Shown here piece by piece: positions 25,843 to 35,250 of a DNA stretch of 64,000 nucleotides (position 1 is the first letter of the stretch; each line of letters starts with the position of its first letter). The stretch is from NCBI RefSeq assembly GCF_009208735.1, contig NZ_WFLJ01000021.1:1-64000 (forward strand). Reading direction: 5' to 3'. The notes below the pieces were generated by a model, which saw only the letters and a program-made list of their open reading frames with translations, was not told where the DNA came from and did no database searches. The DNA comes from Janthinobacterium rivuli. GTDB lineage: Bacteria; Pseudomonadota; Gammaproteobacteria; Burkholderiales; Burkholderiaceae_D. Made by a program: the position numbers and the translations under genes.

Positions 25843-26940
25843 ATGGAAATATCTGCCACCACCACGGCCCGGGCCGCCGGCCTGCGCTACACGGGCGACC
25901 ACCAGAGCGGCATTGCCCGTCTGGGCAAGCCCGGCAAGTTCCGTTACCGCGACGCGGACGGCCAGCTCTTGCGCGATGCCGCCAGCTTGATGCGCATCAA
26001 GGCGCTGGCCATTCCGCCGGCCTGGACCGACGTATGGATCTGCACGCGCGCCAACGGTCATTTGCAGGCGACGGGGCGCGACACGCGCGGCCGCAAGCAG
26101 TATCGCTACCATGCGCGCTGGCGCCAGGTGCGCGACGAGGTCAAGTATGAGCGCATGCTCAGCTTTGGCCGCGCCCTGCCCGCCATCCGCGCCGCCGTCG
26201 CGCACGGCATGCAGCTGCCGGGCTTGCCGCGTGAAAAAGTGCTGGCCACCATCGTGCACTTGCTGGAATTGACGATGATGCGCATCGGCAACGAGGAATA
26301 CGCGCGCACAAACCAATCGTTCGGCCTGACCACCCTGCGCACGCGCCATGTGCAAGTCGACGGCAGCGCCGTGGCCTTCCACTTCAAGGGCAAGAGCGGC
26401 GTGCGCCACGATATCGCCCTGAGCGACCGGCGCCTCGCCAGGGTGCTGCGGCGCATGCGCGAACTGCCGGGACAGGAACTGTTTCAATATGTCGATGCGG
26501 AGGGCGCGCGCCACGGCGTCGATTCGGGCGACGTCAACGATTACCTGCGCGCCGTGACGGGCGAAGACTACACGGCCAAGGATTTCCGCACCTGGTCCGG
26601 CACCGTGCTGGCCGCGCTGGCTCTGCAGGCGTTCGAACAGGTCGATTCCGAGGCGCAAGCGAAGAAGAATATCGTGAAGGCGATCGAGTCGGTGGCAAAA
26701 AAGCTGGGCAACACGCCGACGATCTGCCGCAAGTGCTATGTGCACCCGGCCGTGCTGGAATCGTATCTGGACGGCAGTTTATTGGCAGGCATGCGCGCGC
26801 GGGCGCAGGAACAGTTGCGGGAAGAGCTGCCGGCGCTGAAGCCGGAGGAAGCGGCCGTGCTGGCCTTGCTGCAGCAGCGGCTGCAGGGTGCGGTCAAGCC
26901 TGGCGTGCCGGCTGGGGCTGGCACCGGGCCGACAGCGTGA
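25843..26940 (+). CDS. DNA topoisomerase IB (poxvirus/eukaryote type)
   Basis: The 365-residue enzyme relaxes supercoils through a 3'-phosphotyrosine. It has an N-terminal domain (GIARLGKPGKFRYRDADG, IPPAWTDVWIC) and a catalytic core with Arg147 (MMRIGNEEYA), Lys184 (FKGKSG), Arg249 (DFRTWSG) and the nucleophile Tyr299 in CRKCYVHPAVLESY. Length and motifs match bacterial TopIB such as that of Deinococcus. It is scattered in bacteria and often carried on accessory DNA, but base composition here is like the rest of the window. Its last 47 bases overlap an antisense small ORF. Confidence 0.93.
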   Translation: MEISATTTARAAGLRYTGDHQSGIARLGKPGKFRYRDADGQLLRDAASLMRIKALAIPPAWTDVWICTRANGHLQATGRDTRGRKQYRYHARWRQVRDEVKYERMLSFGRALPAIRAAVAHGMQLPGLPREKVLATIVHLLELTMMRIGNEEYARTNQSFGLTTLRTRHVQVDGSAVAFHFKGKSGVRHDIALSDRRLARVLRRMRELPGQELFQYVDAEGARHGVDSGDVNDYLRAVTGEDYTAKDFRTWSGTVLAALALQAFEQVDSEAQAKKNIVKAIESVAKKLGNTPTICRKCYVHPAVLESYLDGSLLAGMRARAQEQLREELPALKPEEAAVLALLQQRLQGAVKPGVPAGAGTGPTA

Positions 26941-27124
26941 GGGCGTCGCTGCCGCAGACGGGCAAGGCGCCGTGGCCCACATCGCGCGCCACGGCGGCCG
27001 GGGCGGCGGCGTTCGCCGGCGCATCGTCCGTGGTGAACAGCGTGGCCGACAGGATCGCCAAGGTAAACAGGCAAATCAGCAGGAACGGCTTGTTCACGTG
27101 AATGGACTGGTCTGGCTTTTGCAT
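26894..27124 (-). CDS. Small single-pass membrane protein, hypothetical (76 aa)
   Basis: The ATG at 27124 is preceded by CGGAG six bases upstream. The protein has a polar N-terminus, one strongly hydrophobic helix (PFLLICLFTLAILSATLF, about 14-31), then an Ala-rich region and a C-terminal part with two cysteines (GHGALPVCG and SARCQP). The last 47 bases run antisense into the topoisomerase IB 3' end. I do not recognise it; it might be an exported peptide. A longer start up to 50 codons upstream is open but less convincing. Confidence 0.45.
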   Translation of the reverse strand: MQKPDQSIHVNKPFLLICLFTLAILSATLFTTDDAPANAAAPAAVARDVGHGALPVCGSDALTLSARCQPQPARQA

Positions 27125-27389
27125 CGCATACTCCGTCGGACTGGTTGGCTGTTGCAGCATGGGCATGATCATCGCGTGTTTCCCCAAGGCATACAATCGG
27201 ACAGTTTCGACAAGATGAGTAGGACAGCGCTGACAGCGTTCATCCATCGAGACAGGTGTCGACGGATTTGACACCGGCGCCGGCCCGCATCAGTCAAGTC
27301 CCTGTTTTTACAGCATAATTTTTACGGGAATGCTTCCTGCTTGACCTCTTGCCTGGGCACGCTTGGCGCCAGTCGACGGGGGAACGATC

Positions 27390-30300
27390 ATGAGCTTTAT
27401 CAAACAGGTGCTGCTGGCGCTGCTGCTGTGCGCGATGGGTGCCGCGCACGCCACCAGCATCGGCTACACGGCGACGTCGCTGGGTGGCACGCAGTGGCGC
27501 TACGACTATACCGTCAGCAATACCACCCTGGCCGTGTCCATCGCCGAATTCACCTTGTTCTTCAGCGTGGGCCCGTACGCCACGCTGCACAATGTCGCCA
27601 CGGCGCCCGCTTGGGACGTTGTGCTGGTGCAGCCCGATCCCGCCATTCCCGCCAGCGGCTACCTCGACGCGCTGGCGCTGGCCGACGGCATCCATCCCGG
27701 TGCCACGGCCACGGGCTTTTCCGTCACCTTCGATTACCTGGGCGCGGGCAGCCCCGGCGCCCAGGCCTTTTCCATCCTCGACCCCGTCTCCTTCATCGCG
27801 CTCGAAACGGGCCTCACGCGGCCAGCCGCCGTCGCCCTGCCCTCCACGCCCTGGCTGCTGCTGGCGGGCGTCCTGGCCTTGGCCAGCCTGCGGCGCCGCG
27901 GGCTGTCCATCGCCGCGCTGGCCACGGGCCTGGCGCTGGGCCTGTGCGCCTGCGGCGGGCCGAACGACCCCACGCAGCCGCCCACGCCCAAAGTCATGCT
28001 GGCCACCGCAGCGATGACCAGTACCACCGCGCAGGCCGCCGGCGACTTCGAAGTGACACGGCTGGAAAAAGTGGCCGAGCAGCGCGTCAGCCGCACGGCC
28101 TGGGACTACACCTACCGCGTGCACATCCGCAACAATGGCAGCGCGGCGGCCAGCAATGTGCGAGCCGTGCTCACCAGCGCGCCCGAAGGCAGCACCATCA
28201 TCGATGGCGACGTGCTGGCCGGCAGCATCGACGCGGGCGCCACCGTCACGCCCGACGACACCATCATCGTGCGCATCGAGCGCAGCATCGCCTTCCAGAG
28301 CGCGGGCCTGACGTGGACCTTCAGCGCCAACGCCAGCATCGAACTCGATCCCGTGCGGCCCGCGCAAGTGGTGGTGCTGTCGCTGGCCGGGCTGGGCTTT
28401 ACGGACGGCGCCGACAGCGTCAAGGTCAGCGGCGCCATCACCGACGTGCTGCTGCAGGATGGCAGCCTGCGCTTTTCCACACCCGGCGACACGGGCGTCG
28501 ACCAGCACGCGCAGTTTTCCCTCAGCAAGGGCAACAGCGTCACCACGATGAACGTGCTGATCCAGACGGAACTGCCTACGGCCGTGGAAACCCATGTGGA
28601 GCCGGACGACGACGGCAACCTGCCCGCCACGGCGCCCGTGCTGGCCATCACGGGGTTGGGGCCGAACAACCGCCTGCAGCCGGACGGCATGGCGTTCCGC
28701 CTGCCGGGTGCCGCTACCATGTCCCTGCAGGATGACAGCGACGGCCTGCTGTCCATGCCGGGCGGCACGGCCGTCAGCCTCAAGCAGTACTGGGTCTTCG
28801 ACGCGGCCAGCGGCGCCTTCCGCATCGGCGCCACGGCCATGCGGCAATTGCTGGCATCCTTGCCCAACGGCAGCTACGACCTGCACCTCAATTTCGTCTC
28901 GCAGGACGGCGAATTCACGGCCAGCTATGCCTTGCTCGTCGTCAAGTCCGGCATCGCGCTGCAGGGACAGCTGCGCACGCCGGCAGGCGGCAACGCCACG
29001 GGGCTGGCCGGCAAGAAGATGTTATTGGCCGGCTACAACAGCCACCAGCGCCAGGTGGCCGTGGTCGACGCCACGGGCGCCTTCCACTTCGATGGCGTGC
29101 TGCCCGACACCTGCCAGCTGACCTTGAATGACCTGGTCCACCCGAACGTGGTCAGCGTCAGCGCCGCCGTCTTCGACAACAGCAGCACCGTCAGCGTCGA
29201 CATCGTCTATCCGTACGGGCCTGGCCTGGGCCAGCGCGCCGGAGCGACAAGCTATGTCGCGGGCACGGTCAGGCAGGATGGCGCCGGGCCGCCCGCGCGC
29301 GAGGTGCCGGCCCGCCCCCGTGGCACGGCCGACGTCACGCCGCAGGATGACGAAAACAGCAAGACCTTTGTCGCCACGGCGGCCGCGCAAGGCCAGACCG
29401 TCACCACGCCCATCGTTTTCACCGTGCCCAAGGGCACGAACAACGTGGGCGTGAAGATCACCGTCAGCACGGCCGAATACCCCGTGTTTACGACGCAGCA
29501 AAGCCGCTACAACGACACATGGTCCTATGCGGTGACCGGCTTGCCCGGCGCCAGCCTGGCCGCCGCGGGCGCCGTCAACCAGACGCACTACACGCAGGGC
29601 ACCATCGTCAGGACGGAATGCGTCGACGTCAGCAAGCAGACCAAGGATGGGGCGTTGAGCCTGGGCGGCAACGTCAGCGCCACGAATATCGGCGACAACC
29701 TCCTGGCCACCGTGACGACGGTCGAGCTGGGTCTCGCGTGCAAGGGATTGAAGGTGACGCAGGCGAAATTCCTCTCGCCGAACAAGGCCGGCCACCCGGT
29801 GCTGCAGCCGATCAAGCTGACGGGCAATCTGCCGGGGCCATACGTTTCCGTCTCGCAAGGAACGGCGACGGCCACCCACACCGTGCCGCTGGAATTGCAC
29901 TACACGCCGGCGGCGGCGACGATCACGGAAGTCAACATCGGCATTTCATCGGACGGCAACAACCCCGCCTTCAGCACGGAGAATTTGTTGTCACAGACCA
30001 ATACCAAGAGCGCCGGCAAAGTCACATTTCCCAGCCTGGTGCTGCCCGCCTTTGCCGGCGCCATCAACAAGAAGGCCGTCGTCACCTTGCGCCTGAAGGG
30101 CCGCGTCGACAATACCGACGCCAGCTCCGACCCGGCCGAAGGGGGGCAGGTGGAATTGAAGGGCGACACGGCCTACATTCCCCTGTACCTGGCCAACAAC
30201 GAGGCGGCGCTGGCGGCGCGGCGCTACGGCACGCGCGACGCGGGCGGCGATTCGTGGGCCACGCGCCTGGCCATCGCCTGGCTGGCGGGCAAGGCTTACC

Positions 30301-30770
30301 GCTTCGACGACATCAGCGGCCAGCATGTGACGCAGACGGCGGCGGGCCGCTCCATCCTCGGGCACAGCGGCCACAGCGACGGTCAGCAGCTCGACTTGCG
30401 CTATGCGGACGGCACGGGCGGCTACACGGATGCGCTGGGCGGCCAGGGCAATGGCGCCGCCATCAAGCAGCTGATCAATGCAGCGAAGGCGGAAGTGGCG
30501 GCCAACCCGCCGCAAAAGCCGAAACTGGCGCTGCTGCGGGCGTGGATCGCGGCGAACCGGGCCATGCTGGCCAAGGAAGCGGCGCCGGCCAGCACGCGCG
30601 TCATCTACATCGGCCCCAGCTTCGTCAAGCTGGCCCTCGTCGACGGGCGTTTTTCCGCCAGTCCGGCCGACAAGATCCCGGGCGTGGCCGCCTGGATCAA
30701 GCCGGTGAAAGTGCACATCGAGCAGGGACACCTGAGTCACTGGCACATCAGCATCACGGCGCACCCTTAG
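27390..30770 (+). CDS. Giant envelope protein: PEP-CTERM-like segment, internal lipobox and C-terminal LAS-type (MepA/M15-like) peptidase motif
   Basis: The 1126-residue frame starts at ATG 27390 (GGGGGAA upstream) with a signal peptide (about 1-21). Residues 22-145 look like a small PEP-CTERM protein and lead into LPSTPWLLLAGVLALASLRRR (about 150-170 split), a sorting-signal-like Pro-Ser-Thr-Pro, hydrophobic stretch and Arg cluster. This is normally C-terminal. Immediately after is a second export signal ending in LCACGG, with Cys188 in a lipobox. Residues about 200-960 are Ser/Thr/Gly/Val-rich beta-type repeats. Near the end His995-x6-Asp1002 (HSDGQQLD) and His1117-Trp-His1119 reproduce the HxxxxxxD...HxH zinc site of LAS peptidases (MepA, VanY), which cut peptidoglycan peptides. 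It looks like two proteins joined in frame. Real fusion versus sequencing artefact cannot be settled here. The first module might be expressed separately. Confidence 0.75.
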   Translation: MSFIKQVLLALLLCAMGAAHATSIGYTATSLGGTQWRYDYTVSNTTLAVSIAEFTLFFSVGPYATLHNVATAPAWDVVLVQPDPAIPASGYLDALALADGIHPGATATGFSVTFDYLGAGSPGAQAFSILDPVSFIALETGLTRPAAVALPSTPWLLLAGVLALASLRRRGLSIAALATGLALGLCACGGPNDPTQPPTPKVMLATAAMTSTTAQAAGDFEVTRLEKVAEQRVSRTAWDYTYRVHIRNNGSAAASNVRAVLTSAPEGSTIIDGDVLAGSIDAGATVTPDDTIIVRIERSIAFQSAGLTWTFSANASIELDPVRPAQVVVLSLAGLGFTDGADSVKVSGAITDVLLQDGSLRFSTPGDTGVDQHAQFSLSKGNSVTTMNVLIQTELPTAVETHVEPDDDGNLPATAPVLAITGLGPNNRLQPDGMAFRLPGAATMSLQDDSDGLLSMPGGTAVSLKQYWVFDAASGAFRIGATAMRQLLASLPNGSYDLHLNFVSQDGEFTASYALLVVKSGIALQGQLRTPAGGNATGLAGKKMLLAGYNSHQRQVAVVDATGAFHFDGVLPDTCQLTLNDLVHPNVVSVSAAVFDNSSTVSVDIVYPYGPGLGQRAGATSYVAGTVRQDGAGPPAREVPARPRGTADVTPQDDENSKTFVATAAAQGQTVTTPIVFTVPKGTNNVGVKITVSTAEYPVFTTQQSRYNDTWSYAVTGLPGASLAAAGAVNQTHYTQGTIVRTECVDVSKQTKDGALSLGGNVSATNIGDNLLATVTTVELGLACKGLKVTQAKFLSPNKAGHPVLQPIKLTGNLPGPYVSVSQGTATATHTVPLELHYTPAAATITEVNIGISSDGNNPAFSTENLLSQTNTKSAGKVTFPSLVLPAFAGAINKKAVVTLRLKGRVDNTDASSDPAEGGQVELKGDTAYIPLYLANNEAALAARRYGTRDAGGDSWATRLAIAWLAGKAYRFDDISGQHVTQTAAGRSILGHSGHSDGQQLDLRYADGTGGYTDALGGQGNGAAIKQLINAAKAEVAANPPQKPKLALLRAWIAANRAMLAKEAAPASTRVIYIGPSFVKLALVDGRFSASPADKIPGVAAWIKPVKVHIEQGHLSHWHISITAHP

Positions 30771-30778
30771 CGCTGGCG

Positions 30779-31591
30779 TCAGGAAGGCAAGTCGGACAGT
30801 TCCAGCTCTGAAAACCCGGCCCGGCGCCGCGCTTCCAGGTTGAACGGGCCGCGCAAGGTGGGCGCTTCGTAGCGCAGCGCCAGCTCGGCATAGGTGGCGC
30901 GCAAGTCCAGCCCCCGTTGATCGCACAGATAGCCGTACCAGCGGTTGCCGATTTCCACGTGCCCCACTTCGTCGCGCAGGATGATGTCGAGGATGGCGGC
31001 GGCGGCCAGGTCGCCCGCCTGTGCCAGCTTGGCGCGCAGCGGCGGAATCGCGTCCAGGCCCCGCGCTTCCAAGGTGCGCGGCACCAGCGCCATGCGCGCC
31101 AGCACGTCGCCGCGCGTCTTGTCGACCATTTCCCACAGGCTGTCGTGGCCGGGGAAGTCGCCATACGTGTGGCCCAGCACCTGCAGGTGCGCCTGCAGCA
31201 TGGCGAAGTGCGTGGCCTCTTCTTTCGCCACGCGCAGCCAGTCCGTGTAGTATTCAGCGGGCAAGTCCGGGAAGCGCCACAGGGCGTCGAGCGCCAGGTT
31301 CATCGCGTTGAACTCGATGTGCGCGAGCGCGTGCACCAGCATGGCGCGCCCTTCCGGCGTGATCATCGAGCGCCGCCCCACCAGGCGCGGCGGCACCAGT
31401 TCCGGGCGCTCGGGACGGCCCGGCACGGCGCCGGTCGGGGCCAATGGCGCCCTGACGTCCAGCGCCAGTTCGGCTTCGGCCATGGCCGCCACCATCGCCA
31501 CCTTGGTCGCCGGGTCCGGTTCCAGCAGGCAGGCGAGCGCAGTCGTGCGCAATTCCTGTGGCGGCGTTGGGGTCAAGGAAGATGGCTGCAT
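30779..31591 (-). CDS. Ferritin-like diiron protein (DUF455)
   Basis: The 270-residue helical protein has the ferritin-like carboxylate/histidine pairs: HIEFNAMNLALDALWRF, KEEATHFAMLQ and RDEVGHVEIGNRWY. These supply two ExxH-type half-sites for a diiron centre. DUF455 proteins are related to tRNA-hydroxylating MiaE but their own reaction is unknown. The gene starts 19 bases inside the end of the LysR gene upstream and is probably co-transcribed with it and dsdA. Its stop is eight bases from the convergent stop of the giant envelope protein. Confidence 0.85.
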   Translation of the reverse strand: MQPSSLTPTPPQELRTTALACLLEPDPATKVAMVAAMAEAELALDVRAPLAPTGAVPGRPERPELVPPRLVGRRSMITPEGRAMLVHALAHIEFNAMNLALDALWRFPDLPAEYYTDWLRVAKEEATHFAMLQAHLQVLGHTYGDFPGHDSLWEMVDKTRGDVLARMALVPRTLEARGLDAIPPLRAKLAQAGDLAAAAILDIILRDEVGHVEIGNRWYGYLCDQRGLDLRATYAELALRYEAPTLRGPFNLEARRRAGFSELELSDLPS

Positions 31592-32544
31592 GGGAATTCT
31601 TTCGTGCGCGTGGACAATGAGGGGCGCAGTGTATCAAGTGCCTGCCCCACTAGCCAGTCGAACAGGACCTGCACTCTTGCCGGCAGCGGGGCGCGTCCGC
31701 TATGCACGAGATAATAGGCCTGCGGACTGGCCAGGTTGAACCCGCCGAACGGCAGCACCAGTTCGCCGCTGTCCAGCCACGGCTGCACCAGCTGGCGCCG
31801 TCCCATGGCCACGCCCGCGTGGTGGATGGCCGCTTGCGCGCACAGGTCGGCGCGGTCGAAACGCAGACTGCGCGCGGGCAGGTTCACCGCTGGCGCCTGC
31901 GCGTCCAGCCACAGGCGCCACTCGGCGTCGGGCGCGCAGGCGGGCCAGGCCAGCGTGTCGTGCAGCACGGTGGCGTCACGCAGCTTGTGCGGCATATCCA
32001 GCAAGCCGTGGTCGCGCGCATATTGCGGGCTGCACACGGGCGCCAGCCATTCGTCCATCAGCTTGCGCGATACGAGACCGGGAAAGTGGCCATCGCCATA
32101 GTGCAAGGCCAGGTCGACCTGGCCGGCGCGAAAGTCCACGCTGTCATTGCCGACACGCAAATCGATCGACACGTCCGGATACCGCGCGGCGAACCCCGCC
32201 AGGCGCGGCACCAGCCAGCCCTGGGCGATGGAGGGGCGCGCATGCACGGTGATGCCGCCCGCCAGCGCATCGCCGCCGGCGATGGCCGCATGCAAGCCGT
32301 CCCAGCCGATTTGCAGGGCGGCGAAGATGCGTTCGCCGTCTGGCGTCAGCCTGACTTGGCGCGTCAGGCGTTCGAACAGGCGCAGGCCCAGGCCCGCTTC
32401 CAGGCGGGCGATGCGGTGGCTGACGGCGCTGGGCGTGAGCGCCAGTTCCTGCGCGGCCAGCGCGAAGCTGGCGTGGCGCGCCGCCACCAGGAAGGTGTGC
32501 AGGTTGGCGAACTGGCTGGCCGTCAGGGGCGCGCCGGCAGGCAT
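31573..32544 (-). CDS. LysR-family regulator, DsdC/GcvA-like
   Basis: The 323-residue LysR protein has a winged HTH (about 8-67: SFALAAQELALTPSAVSHRIARLE and LFERLTRQVRLTPDG) and an effector-binding domain (about 95-300). The HTH sequence is of the GcvA/DsdC subgroup. In enterobacteria DsdC activates dsdA in response to D-serine and lies divergently; here the gene directly follows dsdA on the same strand with a TGATG overlap. So it would be made together with the enzyme and give positive feedback, if it regulates it. The regulatory role is inferred. Confidence 0.8.
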   Translation of the reverse strand: MPAGAPLTASQFANLHTFLVAARHASFALAAQELALTPSAVSHRIARLEAGLGLRLFERLTRQVRLTPDGERIFAALQIGWDGLHAAIAGGDALAGGITVHARPSIAQGWLVPRLAGFAARYPDVSIDLRVGNDSVDFRAGQVDLALHYGDGHFPGLVSRKLMDEWLAPVCSPQYARDHGLLDMPHKLRDATVLHDTLAWPACAPDAEWRLWLDAQAPAVNLPARSLRFDRADLCAQAAIHHAGVAMGRRQLVQPWLDSGELVLPFGGFNLASPQAYYLVHSGRAPLPARVQVLFDWLVGQALDTLRPSLSTRTKEFPCSHLP

Positions 32545-33875
32545 CAGGCGGCTCCGGCCGCCAGCAAGGCGCGGCCCCGCGCCACGTAGGCGGCCATTTC
32601 GTCCTCCGGCACCATGCTGCCTCCCGTGCCCCACACGAGGTGCGTGGCCTGCGCCAGGTTGGTCTGGTACTGCGGCGCCGCCAGCACGGGAGGAATGCCC
32701 GCGAAGCCGGCCACGGCGGACGGTTCCAGGCGCAAGCCTTGCGTTTGCTCCAGCGTCGCCAGCAGGCGGTACAGTTCTTCATCCGTGACGGTGGCGTAGC
32801 CGTCGATCAGCCGCTGCATGGCGCGTCCGACGAAACCGGACGGGCGTCCCACGGCCAGGCCATCGGCGGCCGTCAGGTTGTCGATGCCGATCTCCTGCAC
32901 GCTGATGCCGTCATGCAAGCCCGTGTGCACGCCCAGCAGCATGCACGGCGAGTGGGTCGGCTCGACGAACACGCAGTGAACGGCATCGCCAAAGGCCAGC
33001 TTCAAGCCGAAGGCCACGCCGCCGGGGCCGCCGCCCACGCCGCACGGCAAGTACGCGAACAGGGGGTGAGTCGCATCGACCGCGACGCCGAGCTGCTCGA
33101 ACTGGGCTTTCAGCCGCTGTCCCGCCACCGCGTAGCCGAGAAACAGATCGTGCGAGTTTTCATCATCGACGAAGTGGCAGGTGGGGTCGTTCCGCGCCTG
33201 CCTGCGCCCCGCTTCCACGGCCACGCTGTAATCGGTCGCGTATTCGACGACGGTGACGCCGTGGCTGCGCAACCTGTCCTTCTTCCATTGGCGCGCGTCG
33301 GCCGACATGTGCACGGTGGCGCGAAAGCCCAGGCGCGCGCTCATGATGCCGATCGACAAGCCCAGATTGCCCGTGGAACCGACGGCGATCGCATACTGGC
33401 CAAAGAAGGCGCGCACGGCGTCGCTGGCCAGCAGGCTGTAATCATCGCCCTCCTTCAGCAAACCGGCGTCCAGCGCCAGCGTTTCCGCGTGTTTCAGCAC
33501 TTCATAGATGCCGCCGCGCGCCTTGATGGAACCGGAAATGGGCAAATGGCTATCCTGTTTGAGCCATAGCTGACCGCTCGTCATGCCTGACGCCAAACCC
33601 AGCGTCGCCTGCATGGCGGGCAGCGGCACGACGGGCGACTCGATGACGCCGCCGCTGGCCTGCGTTTCCGGAAACGCCTTGGCGAGATAGGGCGCAAAGC
33701 GCGCCAGGCGCGCGCTGGCGTCCGCCACGTCAGCCGCCGTCAAGCCCACGTCGCTCAAGGCCTCGGCAGCCGGTGCGACGCCGGGGTTGAACCAGCTCAA
33801 GGGCTGCAAGGCCATCAGTTCTGTAATCAGGGGAAATTTTTCGCGCAGCGCGGCGATGGCGGAAGTGGGCAGCAT
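32544..33875 (-). CDS. dsdA: D-serine ammonia-lyase (D-serine dehydratase)
   Basis: This 443-residue fold-type II PLP enzyme converts D-serine to pyruvate and ammonia. The PLP lysine is Lys118 in SGSIKARGG, the same number as in E. coli DsdA (442 residues). The phosphate-binding loop [12 protein letters not shown] and the tetraglycine-like [12 protein letters not shown] are present. ATG 33875 with GAGG five bases upstream is chosen; an upstream extension of 31 codons lacks homologous sequence. It heads a dsdA-LysR-DUF455 unit. Function: detoxification and use of D-serine. Confidence 0.94.
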   Translation of the reverse strand: MLPTSAIAALREKFPLITELMALQPLSWFNPGVAPAAEALSDVGLTAADVADASARLARFAPYLAKAFPETQASGGVIESPVVPLPAMQATLGLASGMTSGQLWLKQDSHLPISGSIKARGGIYEVLKHAETLALDAGLLKEGDDYSLLASDAVRAFFGQYAIAVGSTGNLGLSIGIMSARLGFRATVHMSADARQWKKDRLRSHGVTVVEYATDYSVAVEAGRRQARNDPTCHFVDDENSHDLFLGYAVAGQRLKAQFEQLGVAVDATHPLFAYLPCGVGGGPGGVAFGLKLAFGDAVHCVFVEPTHSPCMLLGVHTGLHDGISVQEIGIDNLTAADGLAVGRPSGFVGRAMQRLIDGYATVTDEELYRLLATLEQTQGLRLEPSAVAGFAGIPPVLAAPQYQTNLAQATHLVWGTGGSMVPEDEMAAYVARGRALLAAGAA

Positions 33876-33993
33876 GGCAACCTCGTCAAGGAACAAGCCA
33901 TGATTAGACCGCATCCGGGCGCCGCTGGCAAAGGATGGTTGATCAGGCAATGGATGACGGAGGATCATGTGTCATGATCCAAGGGCATGCTCC

Positions 33994-34731
33994 CTATTTC
34001 AGTTTAATGTACAGATGCATGGCGGGATTCTTTTCGCTTTGAACTTCTTTTATTTCGACAAAGGGAAGACGACGCACCAGCTCGCTCAATTTCTGGCATC
34101 CATAGTGGCGCGGATCGAAGGCCGGGTTGTTCTTCACGATCAGACTACCGACGCCGCTCAAGGACGCAAACCCGTCATCGCGCGCTGCGGCGATGATGGC
34201 CTTGCGCAGCACTTCCTGCGTGTCTACGTCGAGCGAGACAGGCGCCAGCGCATGCAACGGTTTTTGCTGCTTTCCGGTCAAGGGAGGCGGTGTCACCGGC
34301 CGCAAAATCTCCGTATACACAAACTTGTCGCAGGCGGCGACAAAGGCTGGCGGCGTCTTTCTTTCACCAAAGCCATACACGGCGAGTCCTGATTCACGAA
34401 TCCGGGTTGCCAGGCGCGTGAAATCACTGTCCGACGATACCAGGCAAAAGCCGTCCAGCTTTTCAGAGTGCAACAAATCCATGGCGTCGATGATCAACGA
34501 TGAATCGGTCGAATTTTTGCCTGTCGTATAGCTGAATTGCTGGATGGGCTGAATGGCCATCAAATGCAGAATCTCTTTCCAGCCTTTCAAATTGGGTGTG
34601 GTCCAGTCGCCATAGGCGCGCTTCACCGATGCGGTGCCGAAGGTCGATACTTCCGTCAGCAACTCCTTGATAATCGACGCCTGGGCATTATCCGCATCGA
34701 TCAAGACTGCCAGCTTGGCATTACTTGTCAT
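33994..34731 (-). CDS. NYN domain protein with C-terminal LOTUS/OST-HTH domain (putative RNase)
   Basis: The 245-residue protein has a PIN-like NYN nuclease domain (about 5-140). Acidic residues lie in VLIDADNA (Asp12 and Asp14), Asp76 (NSTDSSLIIDAMD) and SSDSDFTRLA (Asp101, Asp103). A C-terminal LOTUS/OST-HTH-like domain follows (about 165-245), containing HYGCQKLSELVRRLPFVEIKE. LOTUS domains bind RNA, so this is likely an RNA-processing or decay enzyme; its targets are unknown. Codon use is less G/C-biased than the neighbouring metabolic genes, and it opens a lower-G+C stretch to 36060. Confidence 0.85.
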   Translation of the reverse strand: MTSNAKLAVLIDADNAQASIIKELLTEVSTFGTASVKRAYGDWTTPNLKGWKEILHLMAIQPIQQFSYTTGKNSTDSSLIIDAMDLLHSEKLDGFCLVSSDSDFTRLATRIRESGLAVYGFGERKTPPAFVAACDKFVYTEILRPVTPPPLTGKQQKPLHALAPVSLDVDTQEVLRKAIIAAARDDGFASLSGVGSLIVKNNPAFDPRHYGCQKLSELVRRLPFVEIKEVQSEKNPAMHLYIKLK

Positions 34732-35008
34732 AATTTTCGGGCTTCAAAGAAGTGGAGATTCTGGCTGTGGCGCAAGACCTGTGCATAGCGATCACTCAGG
34801 TATCGGGCAGCTTGTGTGCAGTCGCTACTATGCAAGCAAATGTTCAGTTAAGCAATCTCCTAAGCCCGCAGCCCTGTTCCCTGCCGATAGCTGAAATTAA
34901 TTCTCAAATGCATTATCGATTAAAGAAAAATTTCCACAAGGGCACAGAAATAAGTTATCTTTAAGACAAACAAAGGAGACATTTTTTCTCTTTTCTACCG
35001 AGGCAAAA
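34732..35008. other. A+T-rich divergent intergenic region
   Basis: These 277 bases between the NYN gene and a small divergent gene are clearly richer in A+T than the window average, most strongly from 34890 to 35000. A GAGG ribosome site lies just before the small gene at 35009. Short reading frames inside have no ribosome site or coding bias. Promoters for both flanking genes probably lie here; I see no convincing operator. Confidence 0.4.
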
Positions 35009-35236
35009 ATGCGCTCCAAGAATGACAAACTCACTGCCAAGAATATCGACATCGCGGACTGCGCAAGGCAGGACGATTTGACGGCCCAAAAGGTCGAGGT
35101 CGGCATTATTTTCCAGGAAATGCTCGATACCGCCACGGCCGCCGCCTATCTGGCCAAGAACAAGGTGCCGATCGCCACCGCGCTGCGCGTCCTGACGGGA
35201 TCGCGGCGCAAAAAGAGCACAGGCGGCAGTGGATGA
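35009..35236 (+). CDS. Small hypothetical protein (75 aa)
   Basis: The 75-residue soluble protein starts at ATG 35009 with GAGG six bases upstream. The N-terminal 30 residues are charged; the centre (EMLDTATAAAYLAKNKVPIATALRVLTG) is a helical segment and the C-terminus is basic (SRRKKSTGG). I do not recognise the family. It lies in the lower-G+C islet and is convergent with a small membrane protein gene. Confidence 0.6.
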   Translation: MRSKNDKLTAKNIDIADCARQDDLTAQKVEVGIIFQEMLDTATAAAYLAKNKVPIATALRVLTGSRRKKSTGGSG

Positions 35237-35250
35237 CGCGGCATCACCTG

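Noticed and set aside
34752-34964. A 70-residue plus-strand frame in the A+T-rich gap
   Set aside because: No ribosome site, no coding bias, and it lies across the likely divergent promoters.
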